NCBI GenBank assembly: GCA_003508835.1
Contig: PUFA01000027.1
Location: forward strand, 3,596,001 to 3,660,000
Direction of reading: 5' to 3'
Source: Eonycteris spelaea
Taxonomy: Eukaryota > Chordata > Mammalia > Chiroptera > Pteropodidae
Length of the DNA stretch: 64,000 bases
This document shows positions 46,300 through 59,111 of this stretch, one piece after another; positions within the stretch are counted from its first letter, which is position 1; every line of letters starts with the position of its first letter. A program made the translations under genes and the position numbers. Under the pieces are notes generated by a model. That model was not told the DNA's origin. It ran no database searches and saw only the letters and a list, made by a program, of their open reading frames with translations.

Positions 46300-46780
46300 T
46301 GAGTTTCATATTTTCCTCTGTCAGCCGTGAAAAGGCCTGTCAGCTGGGGCTTACACTACTGTTTGCCAAGAGACCTATAGCGTACGATGACAATACAATC
46401 TTATATGTGTGCTCCCGGTCTCCAGATAATCCCCCACTTTCCTCCTCCACAGCCCAGTTATGATCAGGCTTAAGTTGCATATTTCGTTTTTAGCCAGATT
46501 TTGTTGATAAATGCTATCAGCAAGACTGAAATGAAATACGGCAGGTTTAGCTCTTATTACCAGTGTCGAACATGCCTTCGGAGTTGTGTGCGTAATACTG
46601 AGGCAGTAGTTGTATAAAACCATTTAATTCGCAGAAACTAAATAAAGGAATGTTAATGATATTAGCTCTTATCTGTTTACTGTTCCGAGGTCTTTTATTC
46701 GTGCACCTGAAAATACAGACCTTTGATTAACATTCTGGGAGATGTACCAGAGATATCACACCACTCCCATATTGTTTTCA
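46300..46780. promoter_or_regulatory. Candidate enhancer with clustered GATA/forkhead/E-box/TCF motifs
   Basis: Unique, complex, CpG-retaining sequence. Within 60 bases lie CTTATCTG (GATA, 46668-46675), TGTTTAC (forkhead, 46674-46680, overlapping the GATA site), CACCTG (E-box, 46704-46709) and CCTTTGAT (TCF/LEF, 46720-46727). The 82-codon antisense frame at 46375-46623 has no domain. This motif density makes it the best enhancer candidate in the window, but it was found by eye and its significance is not tested. Confidence 0.35.
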
Positions 46781-48329
46781 GTGGGAATGTAATTTTTTTC
46801 TTAAATGTGCAAAATCTTAACATTATTTGATACCTTTGAATACAAGATACTTTGTTTTTGCTATTTGTGATCTGAGTTCACAAATACCCCTAATCTGAGA
46901 AAGATTTTTATTTCCCACATTCATATAGAAGCTACCACATTCTCATCAAATGGAAATCATATACATGGTTGGAGGCTTGCAAATCATTCTTTTTATAACC
47001 TACTGGGTCAGCAGTACAATTCAAAGGACTGTTATATTAGAAAAATGCATCATTGCCTCAGCCAAGGAGAGGGAAGGGTTAATCATCATTCCTAGAACTC
47101 TGGAGTGGAACAAAAGCTTGCAGCCTGACACCAAAATAACATCACAATGAAAAGTGAAATTACTTCTGGGGCTAAATTGCTTCATTTGAAAATTGTAGTG
47201 ATACTGAGAACAATTATGTCACTTAAACTTTCACAATTTTGTTTTTATAAATCAGTTATAAAACTATCATGTGGTTTAAATGCAATTATTTAATAAGGGC
47301 ATTTGTAATTGTCCAATATAATCAATTATGCTTCAGTCAGTTTCTTCTCTGCAACTATATTTTTGTTAGCGGCTGAGACATTCTTATGGTAATACATAAA
47401 CTTTTTGAAAAAGCCAAATAAAATCATTGTTTTCCAGAAAAGTTCTTCCCTCTCCACTCCTCTCTTGTTTTGTATCACATGTCCCCAGACTGTAAACTGA
47501 GTCTCAGAATTCCTTCCCCCTCTCGGCCTCTCGTCTTAGAAGCTAAACATCTAAACAAGGCATGAGAAGGAAAAATACACTGCTAGATATTAGGGGGAGT
47601 TAAAATTGGTTCTTCAAGGGTTGTGATAGTGGTGTTAAATGTTTGCCAAACTGAAGACAGGGGCCATATTTGGGACCGTGGAGTGGTGCATGGGAGTTAC
47701 CCAGCAGGAACCACATAGCGTTGGTGCCACAAGTCACAGATCATGACTTTGATTTTCTAAGAAGGAGAGAGTAATCATTTGCTGAGTCTAGGAGTGCTTG
47801 GGCCTCCCAAAGGCTATAGGATTTTAGTTGCTGTGTGGTACAATTTGTGGGCTCTTTGGTTTCCTTTGGACTGCCTGGAAAGCTATGTTTTCCTTTTAAA
47901 TTTCAACTGAAGTCTCCGGTAATGCCTTAGTCCTGTGTTTTGCCTGGTTTATCCTGATCTCAGTACCTAACGACTTGACTAAGAGGCTGCTCATGCAGCC
48001 AGGCTCTCGGGCTCTCTTTCATCTGTCCTCATCCTTTTGTCTTCTGTGGACACATTCTCCCTTCCCTTGACTCTTCTTTTACATTTCCTGTTTCTCTGAA
48101 GGTTCTCACCACTTCTAGAAAGATAGCAACCTTCTTCCTCTTTCTGTAGTACACCCTACCCTAAACGCAGCTGCTCCTACCTAAAAGCATTTCCTCATTT
48201 CAGATCACTCTTTAGGAGAATGAGCCCTGCCAGGATAAAATGTTTAACTTCAGCCACATGGATTTAATGGAAACTGGAGCACGGATCCCAACAAAGGCCT
48301 CACCACACGGAACCGAGAGAATTTGTTGA
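46781..48329. other. Unique noncoding DNA, no gene seen
   Basis: No repeat or exon is recognised. A 66-codon frame at 46950-47150 has no domain. Confidence 0.45.
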
Positions 48330-48905
48330 TTCAAAACCCAAATCCAATAGTATCACCTCCCAGCTTAAAAGCAGTCCATGGTGTTCCCTTACCTTTGGGT
48401 CAAAGGCAAAAGGTTCTGTGTGCTCTGGCCGGCCTAGTTCCTGAGTTTTCCTCATACTTTCTTTTCCTTCACTCTTTGTTCCAGCCATACAGGCCTTCTT
48501 TCTAAACTGGCCACTTTCTCTTCTAGCCCAAGGTCTGTAAACCTGCTGCTTCCTCTGTTTGTGATGTTTTCCCAGCCCCACCTCAGCCCGAATCCCATAT
48601 TCCTTAACAGGCCAGTGCATACTCATTCCTCTTTCCCCTTTCAGACGAAGCCTCGCTACTTCAGGAAAACTAACACAGATGCCCTGAACCAAGAACGTGG
48701 TCTCCCTGTTCTATGTTTACAAGATGGCAGACTTTGCATTCAAATTATTTATTACATTTGTAATGTTGTATTTATTTGCACTATTATTTGAATATTATCC
48801 TATTCCAATAGCTGCTTCTAGAGAACAGGAACTCTGTTTTTGTTTTTCCTGGTATCTCTACACTCAGCAGGCACATGGTTTATTTCTGTTGAAAGAATGA
48901 ACTTT
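48330..48905 (+). mobile_element. LINE-2, sense
   Basis: Reads through the region encoding the RT C-terminus and the 3' UTR: caaatccaatagtatcacct, cccagcttaaaagcagtcca, ttctagagaacaggaactct, then ctacactcagcaggcacatg and the tail tgttgaaagaatgaac. The 130-codon antisense frame over it (48300-48692), the longest in the window, is a shadow of this repeat. Confidence 0.75.
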
Positions 48906-49014
48906 ATGGGGTGCAGAGAAATTTTGTAGCAAAAAATAAAGAAAGCAAATGTCCTAAACCTGAATTAAGCAGCAAGGTTCTGGGGGCACCTTCACCTGTG
49001 TTCATGGAGAAGTA

Positions 49015-49180
49015 TACAATGACAAATTGAAAACAGCCTAAACATCCATGAAAGGACAGATCAGTAAATTGTTCTATGTTCACAAAATGTAATACTATGC
49101 AGCAGTTAAAATTAATGAATGTCCATGAGGCTAAATCCTCAAAACACATACATAAAGAAAATGAGCATAATAAAAAAATA
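49015..49180 (+). mobile_element. Old LINE-1 3' fragment, sense
   Basis: aacagcctaaacatccatga, then gatcagtaaattgttctatg, then gtaatactatgcagcagtta, is L1M end-of-ORF2 wording. Confidence 0.65.
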
Positions 49181-50160
49181 TATGTTGGTTTATTTGCCTA
49201 GAGTCCATTGTCAGAAACAGCAATAGTGATAACACAAGTTAATACTAAGAATTGGGGATGAAATTTAGAAAGTGTGAGAAGATGAGCCTTTCAGAGTTCT
49301 TCCTTTTCATGTCATTCCCCAGCCAGATTGCAATACAAGGAGTGTAATCAATCCCTGCTCTTTTTTTTTTTTGGCCATATTGCTACTATTTACTTTCTAT
49401 TATTAAGGATAGTCCTTAATTGTACTTGGGAATAAAAGTACTCTAAAGGGTAAATATTTGAGAATCAAGGTCATTTATTAATGGAAAAAATGGAAATAAA
49501 CTAGAAAATAATAACAATATAGAAGAAAATCTAATATGCAAAAATATCAAATTTTAATTCCTCTTTTGAAATATTCCACAGAGCTAAGTTAAAAAAAATA
49601 ACAGCAAGATATAAAAGATCTCAGAAGCCTAATAGAAAGTTGATCAAGCAAAATAGTCAAGAATTTTCCAAGACTCGGCCCTCAGTTCTAGACTGTGACA
49701 GTCAACAATGAAATATCTAATGCATTATGCTCTTACTCATAATAAACTCTCTCTTTCTCTCTCTCTCTCTTTCTCTCTCTCTCAATTTCTCCCTCTCTTT
49801 CCCTCTCTTTCCCTCTCATTCTCTCTTATGGAATTGGGAAGTTTTAGAAGCCACTCTTTTCCAAAATATTTTTCTTGCTCATTTTGCAATTTTGCTATAC
49901 TGGCTTCAAATCCACTTTCCTTATTGACTTTGAGTCAATGCATCAAAGAATACTCAAACCCATAGGATTTTAGAATGACAGAAGGGCCTTATTTTTTTTT
50001 TTTCTTTTTAGATTAGTTGAGGAAAATATACTCAGAAAATTAAGGTAACTTTTTAAGGCCACCATATAGCAGACTGGGAACCAGAACCCATGATTCCTCA
50101 TTCCTGGCCCATATGCTTTCCAACATACTATATTGCAATGTTGTGTCTGGGAGCCATGTT
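49181..50160. other. No gene seen; CT-rich microsatellite at 49749-49826
   Basis: Unique AT-rich DNA around a CT/CTTT/CCCT tract on the + strand (49749-49826). The Ser/Leu-rich frames across the tract are artefacts. Confidence 0.6.
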
Positions 50161-50190
50161 TAACCTGTGTGATATTAACCTGTGTGATAT
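50161..50190. repeat. 15-bp tandem duplication
   Basis: TAACCTGTGTGATAT occurs twice back to back (50161-50175 and 50176-50190), identical. Confidence 0.95.
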
Positions 50191-50295
50191 TAAACCATTA
50201 ATAGTTGTTAATGTTGTGGTTTGCATTTGTTTGGCCAGGCAGTTACCCAGCTGATACTTCAGCAGAAAAGACAAAGGTAAAATCAGATGAGAAAT

Positions 50296-50714
50296 TTTAT
50301 AGACATACCATGGAATATTATTCAGCTTAAAATTCTGACACATGATACAACAAAAGAAATAAAATTCTGACACATAATGAACCTTGAAGAAATTATGCTA
50401 ACCAGAATAAACTAGCTAAAAATAACAATATTATAGGATTCCACTTACATGAGGTATCTAGAATAGTCAAATTTATAGAGACAGAAAGTAGAATGGTGAT
50501 TGTCAGGGGCTGGGGGGTGTGGGGAATGGGTGGTATTGTTTGATGATCATAGAGTTTAACAATGGAAGATGAAGATTTCTGGAGATAGTGGTAATGGTTG
50601 CACAATAATGTGGATATACTTAATACTGCTGAACTGTACATTCGAAAATGGTTAAAGCAATAAATTTAATGAGCTGTATATTTTACCATAATTTTTCAAA
50701 ATGAAAATAATTAA
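50296..50714 (+). mobile_element. LINE-1 3' end, sense
   Basis: accatggaatattattcagc, gaccttgaag-type wording, acttacatgaggtatctaga, ggtgattgtcaggggctggg, ctgctgaactgtacattcga, gtatattttaccataat. A 9-bp direct repeat ATGAGAAAT (50287-50295 and 50715-50723) flanks it and is a plausible target duplication. Confidence 0.85.
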
Positions 50715-50859
50715 ATGAGAAATCATGACTTATACGATTCCAACCCAAGGAGTCATGTTTGGTAGGAATTCTAGGTATGTGAGGTACTCTGAGAATACTA
50801 GGTGCTTGAGGAGGTGGGGGAGTGGGAGAGGGGAAAAAAGAAGGAAAGAGGAAATTAGG

Positions 50860-52585
50860 AAAATGATGCCATTTATAATGGTATCAAAACCATAAAGTTA
50901 GGAATAAATTTAACCAAAGAAGTGAAAGATCTATACACTAGAAATTATAAGATTTTGATGAAAGAAATTGAAGAAATCATAAATAAATAGAAAGATATCC
51001 TGTGTTCATGGTAATAAAATTAATGTTGTTAAAATGACTATCCTACCCAAAATATTCTAGATTCAGTGCATTCCATATCAAAATTCCAATGGCATTTTTC
51101 ACAAAAATAGAAAAAGCAATTCTCAGATTATATAGAACCACAAAAGACCTCAAATAGCCAAAGTAACCGTGAGAAAGAACAAGCTAGAAGCATTATACTT
51201 CCTGATTTCAAAATATATTACAAAGCTATAGTAATCAAAACAATATGGCATAAAGACATACATAAAGACCAATGTAATGGAATAGAGGGTCCAGAAATAA
51301 ATCCATGCATATATGGTCAACCGATCTTCTGCAAGGGAGCTAAAAATCACAGTGAGGAAAGGTAGTCTTTTCAACAAATGATGTTGGGAAACTTGATATC
51401 CACATGCAAAAGAGTGAAATTGGTCCTTTATCTTAAACCATACATAAAAATCAACTCAAAATAAGTTAAAGACTTTAATATAAGACCTAAAATTATAAAA
51501 CTCCTAGAAGAAAATATAAAGGAAAAAGCTTCCTTCATGACATTGGTCTCGGTAATGATTTCATGGATATGATACCAGAATCACAGGCAACCAAAAAAAT
51601 ATATACAAATGAGAGTATATTAAACCAGAAAGCTGCACAGCAAAGAAACAATCAACACTGTGTAAAAGCAACTTTCAGAATTGGAGAAATAATTGAAAAC
51701 CACATATCTAATAAAGGGTTAATACCCAAAATATGTAGGGAAATTTTGCAGCTCAATAGCAAAAAAATCTAATAAACCAATTTTTAAAGTGGGCTAAGGA
51801 CTTGAATAGATATTTCTCCAAAGAAAACATACAAATGTCCAACAAGTATATGAAAAAATGCTCAATATCACTAACAATCAGGGAAATCCAAATCAATACC
51901 ATAATGAGATATTACCGCCCACCTATTAAGATGACTATTATTAAAAACAAACAAAAAAAGACAACTGTTGCTGAGAATATTGTTGGAAATGCAAAATAGT
52001 ACAGCTGCTATGGAAAACAGTACAGAAATTCCTCCAAAAATTAAAAATAGACCTACTGTATAATCCATCAATCCCTTCTGGATATTTATCCAAAAGAAAT
52101 GAAATCAGGATCTTAAAGAGATATTACCACTCTTAAGTTTATTGCAGCACTATTCATAGTAGCCAAGATATGGAAACAACTTAAATATTCATTGAAAATG
52201 AGATATATGCACATACAATAAAATACTATTCAGCCTTTAAAAAGAAAGTAATTCTCCAATATTCAACAACATGAATAAACCCTGACATTATGTAAGTGAA
52301 ATCAGCCAGTCACAGACTTATGACTTCATTTATATGAGGTATGTCAAAGAGCCAAATTCATAGGATCAAAAAGTAGAGTGGTGGTTGCCAGAGTCTGGAG
52401 GAAGGGTGAAGAGTAGGTCACTAATCAGCAGACCTAAAGTTTCAGTTAATGAAAATGATTATCTGCTTTATTACATTGCACCTATAGTCAACAGTACTGT
52501 TGACTTGAAAATTATTTAAAAATTTAAGAGGCTAGATTTCATATTAAGTGTTCTTACCACAATAAAATAAATTTTTTTTAAAGTA
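50860..52585 (+). mobile_element. LINE-1, 5'-truncated (ORF2 C-terminal part plus 3' UTR)
   Basis: Covers ORF2 from the end of the RT domain (taccaaagaagtgaaagatc-like wording near 50915) to the 3' UTR (ggtggttgccagagtctgga; end near ttaccacaataaaataaatt). A short readable stretch at 51802-51999 keeps the L1 tail motif ([18 protein letters not shown]). Multiple stops; not functional. It is one of the better preserved L1 copies. Confidence 0.9.
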
Positions 52586-54050
52586 TAATGTTGATAAAGT
52601 GTTTAGGATACATTAAGTACTTAATAATATTAGTTGCTTGTCCTTTTCTTTGTTCCTAATGCCTAGACTTGCCTACAAACATTTTAAGTAAATTACTTTG
52701 TCCCAAAAGTAAGTAAAGTGCTCCTAACCACAGCAGCTCTAGATTCCTTGAAAGAGGGGATCTTACCTTATATGTTTATCAATCAAGTATATATTGGACA
52801 TTTACTATTTGCCTAATAAGCTATAGATTGCTAATAGCATGTAGCAGAATGCTAATACATAGTAGATGTCCAATAAATAAACAAATGCCTCCAGAATTGA
52901 AGTGAATTGTAGCACAACTAATAAAAACAAGCATAAAATGCTTTATAATTTAGTTTGATATATAATCACTTCGTAACAACCGTGTTAAGCCTAACAACAT
53001 CCACAGGCAATATGCACATTATTTTATAAGGAAAGAGAAAGAATTAGAACAGTTATTTGTTCAAGTTCACAGAAGAAAAAAAAATCATTTTAGAGTCAGA
53101 AATAGACAGCAGTTAATCTAACTGTCAGTAAATATGGGGAAATCTCCCAGTGGTATTTCAGTTATGGGCCCAGTGAGGCATGAACAGACCATCCCTTAGG
53201 ATTTCTAATGCAAAAGAACAAACATAAAAATAGAAGACTGCCTTTCATATAGTTAGTTCCAAGTTCTCTAATAGTATTCCAAGCAGCAACCAGAGTAGAT
53301 TGCCTCGGGTCAAGTAGAAAGTGTGTTTGGCTCAGAGGGAGCCTGTCTAGGTTCAAAGGAATGGGCTGTACAAATTATGAAATGGGTCCATATCTTTGGG
53401 GATTTTTTAATGACTGTTCTGGAAAATAAGCTGATAGCATAAAGGCGATCTGATTTGATTTTTATCCTTAGGACTTTCTGCTTGGATTGATTGTGGGAAA
53501 GGCAGATTTTAAGCCAGAGTCTAAGGTGAACCAAGACTCCCATCCTAGGGATAATGAAATTTGCCAGTAAGCACTCAGAAGTAAGGTTGGTAAATTGGTA
53601 AAAATCTGGTTACAAACTAGCTAATTGAGATATGAAGGAGGGATGGGAAGATAGCAAAGTAAAAAAGAGATGGCTACATGGGGCAGAGTTGAAGACAGAA
53701 ATATCCATGGTATGCTCAGGTGAGAAGTTAAACAAGAATAAGGTTAGAGAATCCTTTCTGGAATGGATAGAGTAGGAGGAGTAGAGTCCTGTCCCTCTTT
53801 ATGCTATGATGTCCTAGTTTGTAAAATATATATGTTATAAATGCATATACACAGAAGACATCTATAAAATTATTTCTACATCAAAAAAATCTGTTGCTCT
53901 GAGAAAGTGCCAGTTGGGCTTGAGGGATGGAAGGAAAGGCAATTACATAGTGAATAAGTAAAGGTCAAAAATCTGAAAAGTCAAGAGGTTAGTTATAGGC
54001 AGAGGAGGAATTTTTCTCAGGAAGCAGATTACGCAAGTAATCCTTGTGTT
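52586..54050. other. No gene seen; L2 3' tail at about 52840-52890
   Basis: acatagtagatgtccaataa is a sense L2 tail. The rest is unique. Antisense frames at 53162-53543 have no domain. Confidence 0.5.
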
Positions 54051-54051
54051 A

Positions 54052-54470
54052 TGGGTTGACCTGTGTCCCCCAAAATATCTCTCTTCAGAGCCAAGAATAC
54101 CTGTACCTCAAATTCTTTTCTCTTTCACTAGTGTAAGAGGTAGATGTATCATTTTTGGCCAAGCAGAAGAGTAAGTACCGAGTAATAGTAGACCTTTTGG
54201 GTTTAGGGAAACCAAGAGATCAGTGGCTGTACTTTAGAGTCACTGAGATTGTAATAAACATCAATGTCTAGATTCTATCTGCAAAGATTAAACTCTACCT
54301 CCATCATCATGTGGCCTTCTCTCTTCTGTATAGGTGTTAGTCCAAGTTTCCTTCTTCTTATGAGAACACTAGTCATGGGACGGGTGCCCACTAGAATTCA
54401 TTATGACCTCACTTTGATCACATCTGCAAAGTCCCTATTTCCAAATAAGGGGTGCAGCTCAGGTATTTGT
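54052..54470. mobile_element. MLT1-like LTR pieces in opposite orientations
   Basis: The left piece (about 54052-54115) reads sense: gggttgacctgtgtccccca, then aaaatatctc. The right piece (about 54300-54465) reads antisense: catgtggccttctctcttct, ccttcttcttatgagaacac, tgacctcactttgatcacat, ctgcaaagtccctatttcca. Between them is diverged sequence that may also belong. Confidence 0.5.
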
Positions 54471-54629
54471 GTTTTTAAAAAGCTCTTTAGCATTCATCCA
54501 AGTTGAAAACTTGTATTGGGTAATAAGAAAGGGATCTATGATCAAGCCACCAAACTTCTTACAAGATCATATAGAAGGAAATTTATTAAGTTATTAGATT
54601 ATTCCTGACAAAATTCCCTTGAAACCACT

Positions 54630-55425
54630 CTTTTTGTTTTAGACCTCACATCCAACTTTGCCCCAACCTACTCCTCCTTCGTCTCCCACACTCAGTCACC
54701 AAGTCTTCTTGATTCTATTTTTAGATGTTTCTCAAAAACACCCTCTCCTCTCTATTCCTTTGGCCGCTGCCTTAGTTCAGTCTCTCACCACTTCCTGCCT
54801 GGATTTCTGCATAGTAGCCTAACTCAACCTCCTTCCTATAACCTCCCTCACTATCACTTCATTTTTTAATTGCCACCAAAATGATTCTTTAAAATATAAG
54901 TGTTAATGTTTTACTCTCCTGCTTAAACCCATGTAATGGCTCCTTTTGCCTACAGGTCAATTCTGGGCTGGTTACATGATCAATAGGACTCTCTATAGTC
55001 TGGTCATTGCCTCCTCTTCAAAGTCTTTGTTGCCACTTGTCCCTTGCATTTTATTCTTCATTTATAGTTCATAGTAGTATTCAGGTCTCAACCTACTCAG
55101 ATACTATTGTTGCCTTTGCCCAGCAAGTCCCTCCCTAAACCTTCCTTTGGCCACCTATATACTAATATTCCTTTTCCAGAAACATCTTCCTGACACCTAC
55201 TCTCACTTGCTTTTCTGTTGTGTCACCTTTATACGTGTTTTATACATATTTTTTTATTGTCTCTTTCTACTGCTTAACCTTATTTTTAAAGGTCAGTGTC
55301 ACCTGCTAAGTGATGAAATTCTTGAGATGACTTCTGAGTCTTACCTCTGAAAGCTTAGCCTCTGGAACAATAGCTGCTATACGGTGAGCCTTCAGTAAAT
55401 GTTGGGTAAGTGAATGAAAGAACTA
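54630..55425 (+). mobile_element. LINE-2, sense, long copy
   Basis: Continuous L2 reading: tcctggctgg-type start near 54640, ccactgccttagttcagtct, tcaccacttcctgcctggat, ttctgcatagtagcctaact, then cccatgtaatggctcctttt, and the 3' end tgagccttcagtaaatgttg, then ggtaagtgaatgaaag. All frames are broken. Confidence 0.85.
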
Positions 55426-57444
55426 AGAAATGAATTAATGCATTTTTCTGCTGGAAAATAACTATAAATCAACCCATGAGCTTGATCTTTATACCTAAAA
55501 GAAGTGAGAGGTTGAGTGAGAGGTGTGGGAGTGAGAAAGCACTTAGAAAGAGAATATTTTACTTGGAGGAAAGGATGATATTTGTTGAGACAAACTGAGC
55601 TAAGGAGGGAAATAAAAATAGTTATTATTTTATTGTCAAGAAATGCAAAACTGGTGGGTATTAGTGTAGAAAATACTTGGTTTATCAACTTGCTCTTGCA
55701 GATATCAGTTGTTTTCCCAAATGGATATATAAGCTGGGACTCTCCCCATTCAATCAGAAGATTTTATTGGACAACCCTGTCATTCCAAGGGATAAGCACC
55801 TTCCTGTAAATAAAAGGTGTTCTTGTAAATATTCAAGTAGCTATGGTCACCTGAAATAAGGCTTAGTGTGGTAGAAAATAAATATTTAGTGAATGCATTA
55901 AAACCTGTCTGAACAAGGAATATCCTTGAGGTATCTAGGTAAAGCTAACTAAAAAGAAGGTATTTTGATGATAAAATCTATGATAATTGTGGTTTATTGT
56001 CACTAGATATTTGATAGAGATTGAAGAAAGCATGAATTCTCATAGTCCAATATACCTTTTATTTGAAGGCTTTACCACAATTCTGCATTTTCATTATAAA
56101 TTGCATTTGACTGATACATGTGTTCCCAACTCTGTATGAGGACAGAGATTCACATATCTGGCTTTACTTATTCATGTATCAATAGTATTTAATACAGTAC
56201 CTGGTATACGGTAAATATTCTATTTATCAAATGAATGTGTTGAATGAATAGTCTGGTCTTTTAAACACTGCCTCTGGATTGATTACACAATGAGCATGTC
56301 TCCTAATCTTACAGCATCTTATAGACCTAAACCTGATCCAGGAAGATCCTGGAATCTTTTCTCCATCTCTGCCTAGTTCATGCTAGTCAAGCTTATAAAA
56401 AGATATGAAACTGTTGCTTCTAAAGCTTGAGATATATAAGATCATAAAGTAAAATCAGGCAGAGTAGGGTGAGCAGCATGTTCAACACCTGCTAGATAAA
56501 TTATCAAGTTACTTGATCCTAGTTGCCAAGAGTGTATTTTTCCAGTTTATCATTCTATTATTCGAGGATAAAGTTATGGGAAAAAATTAATTAAAAGATT
56601 GAAATTAAGTTATATTCAGGGTTAAGACTGCTCATGCTACCAGGTTAGAACTATAGGTTTTTACCAAGAAGAAGTGTTGCAGATGGTGATGAAAAAGGAA
56701 TGAGGCAGAGGCATGGTTTCTTTAGATCTTCAGAGGTAGCAGGCCTTGAACTAGTAAGAAAATGCGCAGTTCTTCTTATGTTTAGGAGTATAATCATGAT
56801 GAAATATGAGACAGGAATTGTTCACATTAGTTGATGAAATCCAGAACTTGCTGGAGCACCTTAGACCTTAAGTCAGAGAAAGGAAGGATCTTGTGGGATC
56901 TAACTAGATGCCCAGCAGGCTGATGTTGTGTCCTGGAAACTGGACTTTTGTCTGGCCAAGTAAACACCTCTCCAGCCTACCTTGTAACTTGTACTGCTGG
57001 AGTCTGGCCCAAACTATTCATACATGCATGATGTACAAGGCCAGATCTTATGAGTATATCAAGGTAATATCAAAGGGATCTTTCATAAACTGTTGGAAAG
57101 AGGCCAGTCTGTTGCATCATTCTTAACGGCTTTCTACTCATAATGATTGTACCATGTCCAAAGGTAGCTTTGTGCTCAGTCTCACCCTGGATTCAAACTA
57201 GTTTGTGTTCCTTACCCCCAGAGGTCATTCGGTGTAGACAATTAATGCACATTATTGGCCTACAAATTTTGGAGCATTAGATGGTGACGATGTTGAGAAT
57301 CGGTAGTCTTACATAACCTCATTTGCTCACTTTTATTTTACAAAAAAAAAAAGAATCGAAACCCAAGGAGGGAAGAGAAGGAGATATGGGCCTTCGCTGC
57401 AAATCTGCCCCAGTGAACTTCATCATATGCTTTGAATCTGGCTT
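55426..57444. other. Unique DNA; L2 3' end at 56095-56260
   Basis: The sense L2 tail reads gaggacagagattcacatat, gtacctggtatacggtaaat, gaatgtgttgaatgaatag. Elsewhere I recognise nothing. A 98-codon antisense frame (55392-55688) begins in the L2 and has no domain. Confidence 0.5.
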
Positions 57445-57600
57445 TTATTTTTCTGGTTAACTCTTGTTGGATGTTTATCCTGTTTTAAGGCACTCCGCTA
57501 AGCTATTTATATACATTACCTCATTTAATCTTTCCAGCCTCTGAAGAATGTGTCACTAGTGGCTCTATTATACAGGTAAGGAAACTTTGAAATTTGCTAG
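57445..57600 (+). mobile_element. MIR fragment, sense
   Basis: ttttaaggcactccgctaag, atacattacctcatttaatc, then ctattatacaggtaaggaaa, in sense MIR order. Confidence 0.75.
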
Positions 57601-59097
57601 TCAGTTTTAGAATTAGTTTCATAGGGGATATTCAAGATCTGTTAGGATCCATATCAATCTCAGTGCCATGATTGTTGTAGAACATGATCTAGAATTTGTG
57701 ACGCATCTGGAATTAAGCCCAGAGCAGTTTTTGTGTGTGTAAGTGGGTCAACAATATCCCAGGGGGGAACACAGGTCATATTAGTAAAAGTGCTCACATT
57801 AAAGTCAGTTCTCAGGAACGCCATGCCCTGAGATTCAAATTGCCAAGTTGGGGGTGGGGGGTGGTCAATTCTAAGGAAATCTGGAAAGAAAAGGAATTTG
57901 TGATACAGTTCCTTCCTGTTGGTTCCTGATGATCATTGTTGGATTCTGATCTTAAAAGGCTAGCTAAATAAGGAGAATAATTTCTATAGGGAAACAGAGA
58001 TTTATGAATTAAATTAAACACAATCCAGGCCAATATAGTCAAACTATATAGTCTTCGGACCCTGAATCAGAATTTCCCCACCTCAGATCTTCCAAGTCAA
58101 AACCTCTGAGAATATCTTGTGGAAATATGGATAGGATAAAAGACAAGAGATGTGTTCAAAAGACAAGAGATGTGTTCATTTCCTTTTAAGCATCCAATCA
58201 ACTACATGTCAATTTAGAAAATAAAGGCCAAGGGCATATTTTTAAAGCGATTCTATGGTTTTGAGCATTGTGAATAAATGTGCTTGTGGGGAAACCCATC
58301 ATTTGTCTACTTCGTAAAGCTTATAGTTCTGAAGTGATTGACTGCCACTGCATTTTCTCCTTTTTTACTACAAATATGAACTGAATAATTAATGAATGAG
58401 GCTAATAAAGGAAGCTGCTATGAGGTAGTTGAAAAGGAGGACTTAGATCAGTGGAATTATTAAGTCCATTAAGAGGCAAAGATTTCTGTACGTTATAACT
58501 TACTTTGAATCTCTCTTTTGGAAGACATCAAATTCAAGAAGGGAAGGAAGCATATGTTTGGAAGATGCTGGTGTTTACCTTAAGATTGAAGTTCCAGGGT
58601 TTGTTGTTTGCTGTTGTTGTTTGCTCAAGTTGTGCCATGACCAACTTCAGGGTTTATAAACACTGTAATTTGCTTCAATGGCCCTCTTTTCAATCAGTGT
58701 TTCCTTAGAATAATTTAGATCCCTGGCTGAAGTTATTCTGCTTCTCAGACATCATTTCTAAGAAGTTGGGTTATGAGATGAGTTTGTCTATGCAGAATCA
58801 TCACCTACTGGTATATATTCGAAGGGACCGATTTGGAAACTGGAAGTAAATTTTGTAACTATATAAACAATTTAAAAAGATTAACAGTATTATTATTCTG
58901 AGATTCATCTAAAAATTGTTATAAGCTCCTCTTGAACATCACATCTTTTCAAAGGGACACTGGGCAAAAAGGTAAGTTCAGTAAGTTGGAACACGCTGAA
59001 CTTAGATTTTTTTAGTTAGACTTTTCACTCTGAATGAAAAAATTACTTAAAATTTCTTCTTATTATTGTTTATCTGTTCATGAATGCTAATGGCCAA
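57601..59097. other. No gene seen; unique noncoding DNA
   Basis: Contains a G-rich patch (57849-57862) and the 20-bp tandem duplication at 58138-58177. No exon or repeat is otherwise recognised. Confidence 0.5.
58138..58177. repeat. 20-bp tandem duplication
   Basis: AAAAGACAAGAGATGTGTTC occurs twice back to back (58138-58157 and 58158-58177) without a mismatch, in unique DNA. Confidence 0.97.
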
Positions 59098-59111
59098 GAA
59101 ATAAATGAACA

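Noticed and set aside
48300..48692. Longest open frame in the window (130 codons, minus strand)
   Set aside because: It lies antisense to a LINE-2 copy (48330-48905), has no domain, and is explained by chance lack of stops.
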